From Luteococcus sp048595755 (lineage in GTDB: Bacteria; Actinomycetota; Actinomycetes; Propionibacteriales; Propionibacteriaceae), in NCBI RefSeq assembly GCF_048595755.1, contig NZ_CP184360.1:2232001-2296000 (forward strand): DNA of 64,000 bases, in the 5' to 3' direction. Both the position numbers and the translations under genes were made by a program. Below the pieces are notes generated by a model. It had not been told where the DNA came from and ran no database searches. It saw nothing but the letters and a program-made list of their open reading frames with translations. Shown here one piece after another: positions 6,310-14,727 of this stretch (within the stretch, counting starts at the first letter, position 1; every line of letters starts with the position of its first letter).

Positions 6310-9066
6310 ATGACGACCACCGAGAACGAGGCCACCACCTATCAGGTGGCACTGGCCTTCGAGGACGGTGTCAGTCGGTTCATCAAGGTTCGTGAGGACC
6401 AGACCGTTGCTGACGCCAGCTATCGCCAGCGGATCAACATCCCGCTGGACTGCCGCGACGGTGCCTGTGGCACCTGCAAGGCCTTCTGTGAGTCCGGGGA
6501 GTACGACGGCGGTTACTACATCGACGACGCTCTCACCGAGGACGAGGCCGCCGAGGGATATGTGCTGCCGTGCAGCATGAAGCCCAAGAGCGACCTGGTG
6601 CTGCAGATCGCGGGCACCTCGCAGATGGCCAAGGCCGGCGCCTCCACCTGGAAGGGCCGCATCGTCGGGCTCGAGCACCTGTCGGCCACCACCGTCCAGT
6701 TGTCGGTGGAGATCGACAAGCGCGACGAGCTGGTCTTCCTGCCCGGCCAGTACGTCAACATCAGCGTGCCGGGAACCGATCAGAAGCGGTCCTACTCCTT
6801 CAGCAATGCGCCGGGGGAGCCGACGCTGACCTTCCTGATGCGCATCACGCCGGGCGGTGTGATGTCCACCTACCTGACCGAGCGCGCCAAGGTGGGCGAC
6901 CAGCTGGAGATGGACGGTCCGCACGGGTCCTTCTTCCTGCGCGAGACCGAACGTCCCCTGCTGCTGGTGGCCGGTGGCACGGGTCTGGCGCCGGTGCTGT
7001 CGATCATGCGCCAGCTGCGCGCCCAGGGTGACACCCGCCCGACCCACCTGGTCTACGGCGTCAGCACCGACGCGGACGTCGTCGCCCTCGACCAGATCGA
7101 GGAGGTCGCCGCAGAGCTGGGTGACTTCAGCTGGGACTTCTGCGTCTCCCGCCCCGAGGCGTCCGAGATCGAGGGTCGTGAGGTCAAGTCCGGCTATGTG
7201 ATGGGCCTGATCGAGCCCGAGCACCTGCACGACGGCGAAGTGGCCATCTACCTGTGCGGTCCGCCGCCGATGGTGGAGGCCGTGCGGCAGGACCTGGCCG
7301 AGCGCAAGGTGGAGCCGGACGGCTTCTACTTCGAGAAGTTCGCGCTCGCCGTGCCCGCCGCCGCAGCGGCCCAGGAGAAGGAGACCCTGGCCGAGTCGGA
7401 GGCAGTGGCGGCGGCCGAGGCCGAGGTGGCACAGCAGGCCCCGACGGCTGCGGTCTCCACCGTGGTGGAGGGAATCTCCTCCGGCGACGAACTCACCCCC
7501 ACCGGCGAGGGACGCAACATCGCCAAGCAGGAGCTCTTCTCCAGCGTCGAGCTGGAGCCGCGCCCCGGTGTGGCAGCCAGCGAGGACGGGGTCATCCGCA
7601 ACATCGCCAAGCAGCAGCTCTTCGCCGGGGCCACCGAGGGTGCCACTGGCGTGGTCGAGGCCGGGGGAGCGCTGCTGCCCAGCGGCGAGGGACGCAACAT
7701 CGCCAAGCAGGAGCTGTTCGAGCAGTCCACGATCGACCAGATCGTGCCCTCGGCGACTCCCTCCTCGGGCGGGGTCACCGTGGCCGAGGACGGCTACCAG
7801 ATCGGTGAGGAACACCCCGACGTCCAGTTCTCCGATGCCATCTTCGACGCCCGCCAGGCGCTCGAACTCGGTGCCCTGGAACTGACCATCGGGCGGCTCA
7901 CCCCGAGCCAGATCTCCGGCTACCGGATGCTGGCCGAGTCGACGGTGGCCCATGTGGAGGGCGACCGTTTCGTCGACGCAATCGCCTACACAGAGACCAA
8001 TGCGGAGTTCCACGACTTCCTCTTTGGCATCACCGGCAATGACCACCTGCTGCAGGCTTACCAGGCGCTGGGCGTCAAGGCGCACATGGCCGAGTCGCTG
8101 CGGGAGGCCACCTGGTGCGACCCGGAGTGCACCACCGACCATCTGCGCATCGTCGACGCCTTCGAGGCGGGTGACCGTGAGGCGGCTCGCCAGCTGATCG
8201 TCGAGCACGCCGGACGCTCCAAGGTCACCATGCGTCGTGCGATGCAGGAGAGCCGTGACCGGGTCAAGCCACGCTTCATCACGCCGGGGCGTTTCACCGG
8301 CAAGGTGGTCGTGGTCACCGGGGCGGCACAGGGCATCGGCGCGCAGGTGGCGCGACGGATCAGCGCCGAGGGCGGCAGCGTGGTGCTGGCCGATCGTTCG
8401 GAGCTGGTGCGCGACCTTGCCACCGAGCTGCAGCGCGAGGACCAGGGCCAGGCCCTGGCCGTGGAGTGCGACCTGGAGTCGGGTGAGGGTGCCCGGACCA
8501 TGGTGCAGCAGGCGATCGAGCGCTTCGGGCGCGTGGACGTGCTGGTGAACAATGTCGGGGGCGCGATCAACTTCAAGCCCTTCACGGAGTTCACCGACGA
8601 CGAGATCGAGGCCGAGATCACCCGGTCGTTGCTGACCACGCTGCACGCCACCCGGGCGGCCCTGCCGTCCATGGTGGAGGCAGGCCGCGGTGTGGTGGTC
8701 AATGTGTCCTCGGCAGCCACCCGTGGCATCCATCGCATTCCGTACTCGGCGGCCAAGGGTGGGGTCAACGCGATGACCGCCTCCCTGGCCCTGGAGTATG
8801 CGCCCCACGGCATCCGTGTGGTGGGCACCGCTCCGGGTGGCACCGAGGCTCCGCCGCGCAAGATCTCACGGGGCACCCCGGAGCCGCGCAATGAGCAGGA
8901 GAAGCAGTGGTTCCAGGCCCACATCGACCAGACGCTCGAGCACTCCCTGATGGGGCGCTACGGCACCCTGGACGAGCAGGCTGCGGCGATCTGCTTCCTG
9001 GCCTCCGACGAGGCGAGCTACATCACCGGCACGGTGCTGCCGGTGGCTGGTGGTGACCTGGGCTGA
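6310..9066 (+). CDS. benC: BenC-FCD-BenD fusion: benzoate dioxygenase reductase, FCD-like domain and dihydrodiol dehydrogenase
   Basis: A single 918-aa ORF. Residues 1-100 are a plant-type ferredoxin (C48, C53, C56, C88). Residues about 105-345 are the FAD/NAD(P)H reductase (FAD motif R160-SYS, GGTG 222-225, CGPPP from 316). An Ala/Glu-rich linker (346-500) carries three near-identical RNIAKQ-LF motifs (402-410, 430-438, 462-470). Residues about 510-646 read as an FCD domain (His 568, 611, 633; the usual Asp replaced by N564), the ligand-binding fold of GntR regulators, with no DNA-binding part. Residues 658-918 are a BenD-type short-chain dehydrogenase (TGAAQGIG 670-677, N747, S800/S801, Y812-K816). 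It would feed electrons to BenAB and oxidise the resulting diol to catechol. ATGs at 8229 and 8241 could yield separate BenD, but no strong ribosome site is seen. Confidence 0.9.
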   Translation: MTTTENEATTYQVALAFEDGVSRFIKVREDQTVADASYRQRINIPLDCRDGACGTCKAFCESGEYDGGYYIDDALTEDEAAEGYVLPCSMKPKSDLVLQIAGTSQMAKAGASTWKGRIVGLEHLSATTVQLSVEIDKRDELVFLPGQYVNISVPGTDQKRSYSFSNAPGEPTLTFLMRITPGGVMSTYLTERAKVGDQLEMDGPHGSFFLRETERPLLLVAGGTGLAPVLSIMRQLRAQGDTRPTHLVYGVSTDADVVALDQIEEVAAELGDFSWDFCVSRPEASEIEGREVKSGYVMGLIEPEHLHDGEVAIYLCGPPPMVEAVRQDLAERKVEPDGFYFEKFALAVPAAAAAQEKETLAESEAVAAAEAEVAQQAPTAAVSTVVEGISSGDELTPTGEGRNIAKQELFSSVELEPRPGVAASEDGVIRNIAKQQLFAGATEGATGVVEAGGALLPSGEGRNIAKQELFEQSTIDQIVPSATPSSGGVTVAEDGYQIGEEHPDVQFSDAIFDARQALELGALELTIGRLTPSQISGYRMLAESTVAHVEGDRFVDAIAYTETNAEFHDFLFGITGNDHLLQAYQALGVKAHMAESLREATWCDPECTTDHLRIVDAFEAGDREAARQLIVEHAGRSKVTMRRAMQESRDRVKPRFITPGRFTGKVVVVTGAAQGIGAQVARRISAEGGSVVLADRSELVRDLATELQREDQGQALAVECDLESGEGARTMVQQAIERFGRVDVLVNNVGGAINFKPFTEFTDDEIEAEITRSLLTTLHATRAALPSMVEAGRGVVVNVSSAATRGIHRIPYSAAKGGVNAMTASLALEYAPHGIRVVGTAPGGTEAPPRKISRGTPEPRNEQEKQWFQAHIDQTLEHSLMGRYGTLDEQAAAICFLASDEASYITGTVLPVAGGDLG

Positions 9067-9108
9067 GCCATGGCGATGACTCGCCAGGCACCCCACCACA
9101 GGGTGTAC

Positions 9109-9151
9109 TCGATGGTCCCATCGGTCTACTGTGACCCGATGGGACCATCGA
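9109..9151. promoter_or_regulatory. Large inverted repeat flanking a leaderless-type -10 box
   Basis: Perfect 16-base inverted repeat: left arm 9109-9124, right arm 9136-9151, with an 11-base centre. The centre contains TACTGT (9127-9132), and the in-frame ATG at 9139 follows after 6 bases, which fits the leaderless promoter pattern seen throughout this window. The right arm includes that start codon. The arrangement suggests an operator gripping the promoter of the LuxR gene. A hairpin ending the ben transcript is the alternative; no T-tract follows. Confidence 0.6.
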
Positions 9152-11877
9152 CGCTCCTCCCCGTTCGCGACGAGGACCTCGCGCGCCTGGTCGAGGCCAG
9201 CGACGCCGCGGAGGGTTCTCGTCTGGTGGTGATCGACGCGCGCGTGGGTGACGACAGCGCGCCGTTGTTGTCCGCGCTGGCGGAGCGTCTGCGCGTCAGC
9301 CCGCGGTGGGGTGGTGCGGAACAGCACCGTCTGGTGGCCCTGTCGTGGCAGAGCCAGGACGAGTGGGCCCTGCTGGCGCCCCTGGGGCTGGAGGCGCCTC
9401 CACCGGGGGCATCCCCTTGGCAGATGGCGCGGCAGTGGCTTGCCGACCGCGGCGCCGATCGGGGACTGGTCATGTTGGTGGAGGCGGCCCAGCATGCCGA
9501 TCTGTCCAGCCTGCGACTTCTCACCAGCGCCGTCCACCAGCAGACCAGCTCGCCGGTCCTGGTGGTGCTGGAGCTGGTGCGCGACGACACCCTGGGGCCG
9601 CGCGAGGATCCCCAGCGTCGCCTGCAACAGGACGAGGTGGCACGGGCGGCGCACGTCGTGCTGCGTCCTGGGGCGCTGACCGAACACGATGTCGCGGTCC
9701 TGGCCAGACAACGGGGCGTCGAGCTGGCACCGGGCACCTCCCAGCGACTGCTGGACCATTGCGAGGGCAGGGCCCACGAGATCGTCGAGACCCTGGAGGT
9801 CTTGCGGCACAGTCCCGGGGCGGTGGCCAGTGGTCCGCTGCCAGTGGCCGAGAGCGTCCGGGCCCGAGTGCGCGCGTCGCTGCAGCAACTGTCGGCAGCA
9901 TCGCTGGCCCTCGTCCAGGCGATTGCGGCACTGGAGGTTGCCATGCCCCAGCAGCCGGTCCTGGTCTGCGAGGCGGCCGCACTGGTTGAGGACGCCGGAC
10001 CACTGGCGCTGGACGAACTCCTGTCCAGCGCCCTGGTGGAGCGCGTCGACCCGGCCAGTCGCATCGTCAGGATGGCCAGCGCCGCGGTACGGCGGTGCGT
10101 GCTGGACGAGGCCGGACAGGCGCGACGCGCAGAACTGCACGTGCTTGCCGCCCGAGCCACCGAGGATCCGGAGGTGCGGCTGCGGCATGAATGGTTGGCC
10201 GATCCGACACCGACCGCGCAGCGGGCCGAAGCCTTCGACACCCTTGCCGTGCAGCACGCCCGTCGCGGTGACTGGATGGAGGCAGGACGGCTGTGGGAAC
10301 TGGCCAGCCAGGCGGCCAGTGACCAGGTGAGCTCCTCGCAGTACTCGGTCAAGGCTGCCGATGCGGTGGTGGCGGCCGGTGACCTCACCCTGCTGGCCGG
10401 CGGTCTGGCGCAGCTGGAGGCATCCCGCGAGACCCCGATGCGCGAGGCCTGCCTGGGGTATGTGGGGTGCCTGTCCGGGCGGCCCACCACCGCCGGAAAA
10501 CGGCTGGGACGGTCCTGGGAGCTCACCAATCCCCAGCGGGACCCGGCCGTGGCGCGGATGGTTGCCGAACGGCACGTGCTGCATTCGCTGGCGCGCTGTC
10601 GCGCGGCAGACGTCGTGGAGTGGGCCAATCGTGCCACCGAACTGGCCGGCGTGGACGATGAGGGGCGGCGGATCAGCCTGGAGGGGGAGGCCATTGCCTG
10701 CGTGGCCCGCGCGGTGCTGCAGGGAACCCCGTCGGCCCTGGAACGTCTGGATGCCTTGGAGGACGTGGCGCCCGAGGGGCCGGTGCAGCAGCGACTGTCG
10801 CTGGCGCGGGGGTGGGTGCTCTATGCCGCGGGTGACCATCTGGCCGCCCGGGACGAGCTGGAGCGGGCCGCCGCCGGGGATGGCTGGGGTGGGTCCTTCC
10901 GCATCAGCCTGTGGGCCAGGGCCTGGCTGGCGCGGGTCCACCTCGAGACGGGCCGATGGGAGCTGGCCGAGGCCACCGCCAGCACGGGAGCCCACCAGGC
11001 CCGCCAACGCGGCCTGGACCTGCTGGTGCCGCTGCTGGAATGGACCCGCGCCGAGGTGGCTGCGCTGCGAGGAGACCTGGCGGCCGCCGACGAGGCGGTG
11101 TGGTCCGGAGCGGCCGATGCCTCCCACTACGAGGTCATGCGGGTCTCCTCGGCCCTGGGGCGGGCGGCCGTGGAACGGGCGCGTGACAATCCGCACGGAG
11201 TGCTCGAGGCCTTGGCGCCCCTGGACCAGACCTGGGCGCGGGAATGGGTGTCCTATCCCGGCTTCTGGCCCTGGGTGGAGCCGCGGGTGGATGCCCTGCT
11301 GCGGCTGGGGCGACGGCAGGAGGCCGACGAGGTGCTGCGATTGCACGAGGTGCGCACCCAGCAGGTGGGGCACCCGGTGCAGGCGGCCCGACTGGCTGGC
11401 TTGCGGGCGCGGTTGGAGCTGCTGGAGGGAGACCCGCAGCGTGCGCGGGCCCAGCACGCCGCAGCCCTGGAAGCCTTCGAGACACGTCCGCTGCCCCTGG
11501 ACCGGTTGCGGCTCCACCAGGGGTGGGCGGCGACGCTTTGGCGCTCCGGCCGCCGCAGCGAGGCGGAACAGGAGGTCTCGCAGGCGCGTCAGGTGCTGGC
11601 CGAGTTGGGCTTGGCCGCCGCCGGGCGGGTGGAACCCGAGGTTTCGCTGCCGGTCGCGGAGGGGACGCCCACCGGCGAGGTCATCCGGTTCACCCCGCAA
11701 GAACTGGCAGTCGCCACGCTGGTGGCCAGCGGCCGGACGAATCGGGAGGTGGCCGGGGAGCTCTTCCTCTCGGTCAAGACGGTCCAGTACCACCTGACAC
11801 GGATCTACTCCAAGCTCGGGATCCGCTCGCGCGGAGAATTGGCAGCCCGTGGGCTCGACGACGTGACCGCGGGGTGA
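9139..11877 (+). CDS. benR: Large LuxR-type transcriptional regulator (BenR-like)
   Basis: 912 aa with the architecture of large LuxR (LAL/MalT-like) activators. It has an N-terminal AAA-type region, a long alpha-helical TPR-like middle (about 270-800) and a C-terminal LuxR helix-turn-helix (about 850-905: FTPQELAVATLVASGRTNRE, SVKTVQYHLTRIYSKLGI). The P-loop position reads DARVGDDSAPLL (33-44) with no GxGKS/T, and the Walker B Asp is also replaced (VMLVEAAQHAD), so NTP binding looks lost. In corynebacteria a LuxR-type BenR sits directly after benD, hence the name. ATGs at 9070 and 9112 are in frame, but 9139 has the leaderless -10. Confidence 0.8.
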   Translation: MGPSTLLPVRDEDLARLVEASDAAEGSRLVVIDARVGDDSAPLLSALAERLRVSPRWGGAEQHRLVALSWQSQDEWALLAPLGLEAPPPGASPWQMARQWLADRGADRGLVMLVEAAQHADLSSLRLLTSAVHQQTSSPVLVVLELVRDDTLGPREDPQRRLQQDEVARAAHVVLRPGALTEHDVAVLARQRGVELAPGTSQRLLDHCEGRAHEIVETLEVLRHSPGAVASGPLPVAESVRARVRASLQQLSAASLALVQAIAALEVAMPQQPVLVCEAAALVEDAGPLALDELLSSALVERVDPASRIVRMASAAVRRCVLDEAGQARRAELHVLAARATEDPEVRLRHEWLADPTPTAQRAEAFDTLAVQHARRGDWMEAGRLWELASQAASDQVSSSQYSVKAADAVVAAGDLTLLAGGLAQLEASRETPMREACLGYVGCLSGRPTTAGKRLGRSWELTNPQRDPAVARMVAERHVLHSLARCRAADVVEWANRATELAGVDDEGRRISLEGEAIACVARAVLQGTPSALERLDALEDVAPEGPVQQRLSLARGWVLYAAGDHLAARDELERAAAGDGWGGSFRISLWARAWLARVHLETGRWELAEATASTGAHQARQRGLDLLVPLLEWTRAEVAALRGDLAAADEAVWSGAADASHYEVMRVSSALGRAAVERARDNPHGVLEALAPLDQTWAREWVSYPGFWPWVEPRVDALLRLGRRQEADEVLRLHEVRTQQVGHPVQAARLAGLRARLELLEGDPQRARAQHAAALEAFETRPLPLDRLRLHQGWAATLWRSGRRSEAEQEVSQARQVLAELGLAAAGRVEPEVSLPVAEGTPTGEVIRFTPQELAVATLVASGRTNREVAGELFLSVKTVQYHLTRIYSKLGIRSRGELAARGLDDVTAG

Positions 11878-12779
11878 GCCGCTGGCTCCAGCACCAGTTC
11901 CTGCAACATGGCCAGTGCCCGGTGCAGGTGTGGCTCGTCGCGTTCGGTGACGTGGGCGGCCACCAGGTCCATGTGGGCGCCGCGGTCGCGCAGCGGCACG
12001 AAGCTCACCCCGTCCAGGGCCAGCGCGGTGACCGGTTCCGGCAGGATCGCCACGCCCAGCCCGCCGGCCACCAACGTGACCATCGTCGAGGTCTCGCCCA
12101 CCTCGTGGCGCACGTGGGGAGTGGCCCCCGCCTGGCTGAACAGTCGCTGCACCACCCCCGACATTGCCGAGCGGCGTGGCGCGGCGTGGACGATCAGGTG
12201 GGTGTCGGCCAGCTCCCTGATACCGATGCTCTCGCGATCGGCCAGCGGATGGGTGGTGGGCAGCGCGGCCAGCAGACGATCGCGACGCAGGGCCGTGGTG
12301 TGCAGGCTCACGTCGTCGACGGGCGGGCGCATCACGGCCAGGTCGATGGTGCCGCGCCGCAGGGCGTCCACCTGGTCGCGGCTGAGCATCTCGCCCTGGA
12401 AGGAGACCTCGATGCCCGGCAGTTCCGCCGCCAACCGTCGCGACAGGGCGGGGAGCAGGCTGTAGGTGACCGAGCCGACGCAGCCGATCGCCAGCTGGCC
12501 GATCATGCCCTGCGCGATGCGGCGCGCCCGGTCGTCGGCGGCATCGACGGCGGCGAGGATCTCGCGCGCCCGCACCAGGTAGTCGGCGCCGGCCGGGGTC
12601 AGTGCCACGTGCCGGGTGGTGCGGGTGAGCAGGGCGGTCCCCACCTCCTTCTCCAGCCGACGGATCTGCTGTGACAGTGGGGGTTGGGCCATGTGGAGGC
12701 GCTCGGCGGCCCGCCCGAAGTGGCATTCCTCGGCCAGGACGACGAAGTAGTGGAGCTGTCTCAGACGATCCATATTCAA
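11805..12779 (-). CDS. LysR-type regulator, probably of the pca genes
   Basis: 324 aa: winged HTH (residues about 3-62; LHYFVVLAEECHFGRAAERLHMAQPPLSQQ) plus a LysR effector-binding domain. It is divergent from pcaF, with a dyad-rich 65-base gap between them, so it most likely controls pcaF-pcaI-pcaJ; its inducer is unknown. Its 3' end overlaps the 3' end of the LuxR gene by 73 bases tail-to-tail, giving a Ser/Arg-rich C-terminal extension after about residue 300. The start may be ATG at 12779 or the second ATG at 12773. Confidence 0.85.
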   Translation of the reverse strand: MNMDRLRQLHYFVVLAEECHFGRAAERLHMAQPPLSQQIRRLEKEVGTALLTRTTRHVALTPAGADYLVRAREILAAVDAADDRARRIAQGMIGQLAIGCVGSVTYSLLPALSRRLAAELPGIEVSFQGEMLSRDQVDALRRGTIDLAVMRPPVDDVSLHTTALRRDRLLAALPTTHPLADRESIGIRELADTHLIVHAAPRRSAMSGVVQRLFSQAGATPHVRHEVGETSTMVTLVAGGLGVAILPEPVTALALDGVSFVPLRDRGAHMDLVAAHVTERDEPHLHRALAMLQELVLEPAAHPAVTSSSPRAANSPRERIPSLE

Positions 12780-12794
12780 ATGCCTATCAATCTG

Positions 12795-12844
12795 GTCAGA
12801 TATTGATACTTCACAATATCTCTGACAGGGCCTAGTTTCGAGAC
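12795..12844 (+). promoter_or_regulatory. pcaF promoter and LysR operator
   Basis: The dyad GATATTG (12799-12805) / CAATATC (12814-12820) is extended by outer GTCAGA/TCTGAC repeats, typical of a LysR binding site. It is followed by TAGTTT (12833-12838) only 6 bases before the pcaF ATG, a leaderless-type -10. The dyad lies about where a LysR protein must sit to contact polymerase at pcaF and to repress its own divergent gene. Confidence 0.65.
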
Positions 12845-14032
12845 ATGACCTCCTACGTGTACTCCGCGGTGCGAACCCGGTTCGGCAAGTTCAACGGTGC
12901 CCTTGCCGGCATTCGCCCCGACGACCTGACCGCCACCGTGATGAAGGCCCTCCTCGAGGCGCACCCGGGGCTGGACCCCGCCCGGATCGACGACATCGTC
13001 TGGGGCAATGCCAATGGTGCTGGCGAGGAGAACCGCAATGTGGGCCGCATGGGCGCCCTGTTGGCCGGGCTGCCCACCAGCGTTGCCGGCACCACCGTCA
13101 ACCGGTTGTGCGGCTCCAGCCTGGACGCCGTGATCATCGGCTCCCGCGCCATCGAGTCCGGCGATGCCGACGTGATCCTCACCGGCGGTGTCGAGTCCAT
13201 GACCCGCGCCCCCTGGGTGCTGCCCAAGCCGGATCGCGCCTTCCCGGCCCGCGACGTGACCGCCGTGTCCACCACGCTGGGCTGGCGTCTGGTCAACAAG
13301 AACATGCCCAAGGAGTGGACCGTCTCGCTCGGTGAGGCGAACGAGCAGCTGCAGGCCGAGTTCGGTATCTCGCGCGAGCGTCAGGACGAGTTCGCGGCCC
13401 GGTCGCACGCCCTGGCGCAGCAGGCCTGGGAGGAGGGCTTCTATGACGACCTGGTCTGCGAGGTCCCCGAGGTCGAGCTGGAGCGCGACGAGTCGATCCG
13501 GCCCGGCTCCACGCCGGAGAAGCTGGCCGCCCTGAAGCCGGCCTTCCGCCCCGACGGCAGCATCACCGCGGGCAACGCCTCGCCCCTCAACGACGGCGCC
13601 AGCGCCGTGATGCTCGGCTCGGAGCAGGCCGCAGACCTGCTCGGCGCCCAGCCGCTGGCCCGGATCGCCGGTCGGGCCGCCCATGCCCTGGACCCGCACC
13701 GCTTCGGTTTCGCCCCCGTCGAGGCCGCCAACAAGGCACTCGAGAGGGCCGGCATCGACTGGGGCCAGGTGGGCGCCGTCGAGCTGAACGAGGCCTTCGC
13801 GGTGCAGTCGCTGGCCTGCGTCGACGCCTGGGGCATCGATCCGGAGATCGTCAACGCCAAGGGCGGTGCCATCAGCATCGGGCACCCGCTGGGGGCCTCC
13901 GGTGGCCGCCTGATCGGCACGCTCGCCAAGCGCATGAAGACCGAGGGCGTCCGGTGGGGCGTGGCAGGAATCTGCATCGGGGTCGGGCAGGGCCTGGCCG
14001 TGGTGCTCGAGAACGAGGAGGGCAAGAACTGA
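12845..14032 (+). CDS. pcaF: 3-oxoadipyl-CoA / acetyl-CoA thiolase
   Basis: 395-aa thiolase with all three active-site blocks: acyl-accepting C89 (VNRLCGSSLDA), H347 (SIGHPLGASGGR) and C377 (ICIGVGQG), plus NEAFA near 318. It splits 3-oxoadipyl-CoA with CoA into succinyl-CoA and acetyl-CoA, the last step of the beta-ketoadipate pathway. Sequence alone does not separate this from general acetyl-CoA acetyltransferases; co-location with pcaI/pcaJ and the cat/ben genes decides the call. The stop overlaps the next ATG (ATGATG). Confidence 0.9.
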   Translation: MTSYVYSAVRTRFGKFNGALAGIRPDDLTATVMKALLEAHPGLDPARIDDIVWGNANGAGEENRNVGRMGALLAGLPTSVAGTTVNRLCGSSLDAVIIGSRAIESGDADVILTGGVESMTRAPWVLPKPDRAFPARDVTAVSTTLGWRLVNKNMPKEWTVSLGEANEQLQAEFGISRERQDEFAARSHALAQQAWEEGFYDDLVCEVPEVELERDESIRPGSTPEKLAALKPAFRPDGSITAGNASPLNDGASAVMLGSEQAADLLGAQPLARIAGRAAHALDPHRFGFAPVEAANKALERAGIDWGQVGAVELNEAFAVQSLACVDAWGIDPEIVNAKGGAISIGHPLGASGGRLIGTLAKRMKTEGVRWGVAGICIGVGQGLAVVLENEEGKN

Positions 14033-14727
14033 TGGCGATGACACAGATCCTGGAGACGACCGACGAGGCCGTCGCTGGCGTGCAGGACGGCGACACCGTC
14101 CTGGTGGGTGGTTTCGGCTTGGCCGGGATGCCCTTCGACCTGATCGACGCGCTGATCCGGCAGGGGGCCAAGGACCTCACCATCGTGGCCAACAATGCCG
14201 GCAACGGCGAGGTCGGCCTGGCCGCGCTGCTCAAGGCTGGCCGCGTGCGCAAGGTGATCTGCTCCTTCCCGCGCCAGAGCGACTCCTATGTCTTCGACGA
14301 GCTCTACCTGGCCGGCAAGATCGAGCTCGAGGTGGTGCCGCAGGGCAACCTGGCCGAGCGGATGCGTGCCGCCGGTGCCGGCATCGGCGCCTTCTACTGC
14401 CCCACGGCGGTGGGCACCCCGCTGGCCGAGGGCAAGGAGACGCGCACCATCGACGGTCGTGACTACCTGCTGGAGTACCCGATCAAGGGTGACTGGGCGC
14501 TGATCTCGGCCGAGAAGGCAGACCGAATGGGCAACCTCGTCTACCGCAAGACGGCCCGCAACTTCGGGCCCGTGATGGCCACCGCCGCCAAGCAGACCAT
14601 CGCTCAGGTGCACCACGTCGTCGAGACCGGCGAGCTGGACCCCGAGGCGGTCGTCACCCCGTCCATCTTCGTCGACCGCGTGGTGCGCGTCGACGCCCGT
14701 TCCTACACCGTGGAGGGTGCCCGATGA
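14032..14727 (+). CDS. pcaI: 3-oxoadipate CoA-transferase, subunit A
   Basis: 231-aa family I CoA-transferase alpha subunit, with GGFGLAGMPFDLIDALI near the N-terminus and the conserved NAGNGEVGLAALL and RKVICSFPRQSDSYVFDELYL. With PcaJ it transfers CoA from succinyl-CoA to 3-oxoadipate. The ATG at 14032 overlaps the pcaF stop. A second in-frame ATG lies two codons on. Acetoacetate-type (ScoA) specificity is the main alternative and is disfavoured by context. Confidence 0.9.
   Translation: MAMTQILETTDEAVAGVQDGDTVLVGGFGLAGMPFDLIDALIRQGAKDLTIVANNAGNGEVGLAALLKAGRVRKVICSFPRQSDSYVFDELYLAGKIELEVVPQGNLAERMRAAGAGIGAFYCPTAVGTPLAEGKETRTIDGRDYLLEYPIKGDWALISAEKADRMGNLVYRKTARNFGPVMATAAKQTIAQVHHVVETGELDPEAVVTPSIFVDRVVRVDARSYTVEGAR

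Noticed and set aside
5749..8808. A 1019-codon minus-strand open frame across benB and benCD
   Set aside because: Shadow frame: low-complexity Gly/Val/Leu/His-rich translation, while the plus strand has clear catalytic motifs throughout.
6310..9066. benCD as two genes joined by a frameshift or sequencing error
   Set aside because: All three domains lie in one frame with continuous coding character, including the linker; no stop or frameshift is needed to explain it, though loss of a single stop codon cannot be excluded without raw reads.
8866..12726. A 1286-codon open frame on the minus strand
   Set aside because: It is antisense to the end of benCD, the whole LuxR gene and part of the LysR gene. 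Its translation is Pro/Arg/Gly/His-rich with no domain, the usual shadow of GC-rich codons.
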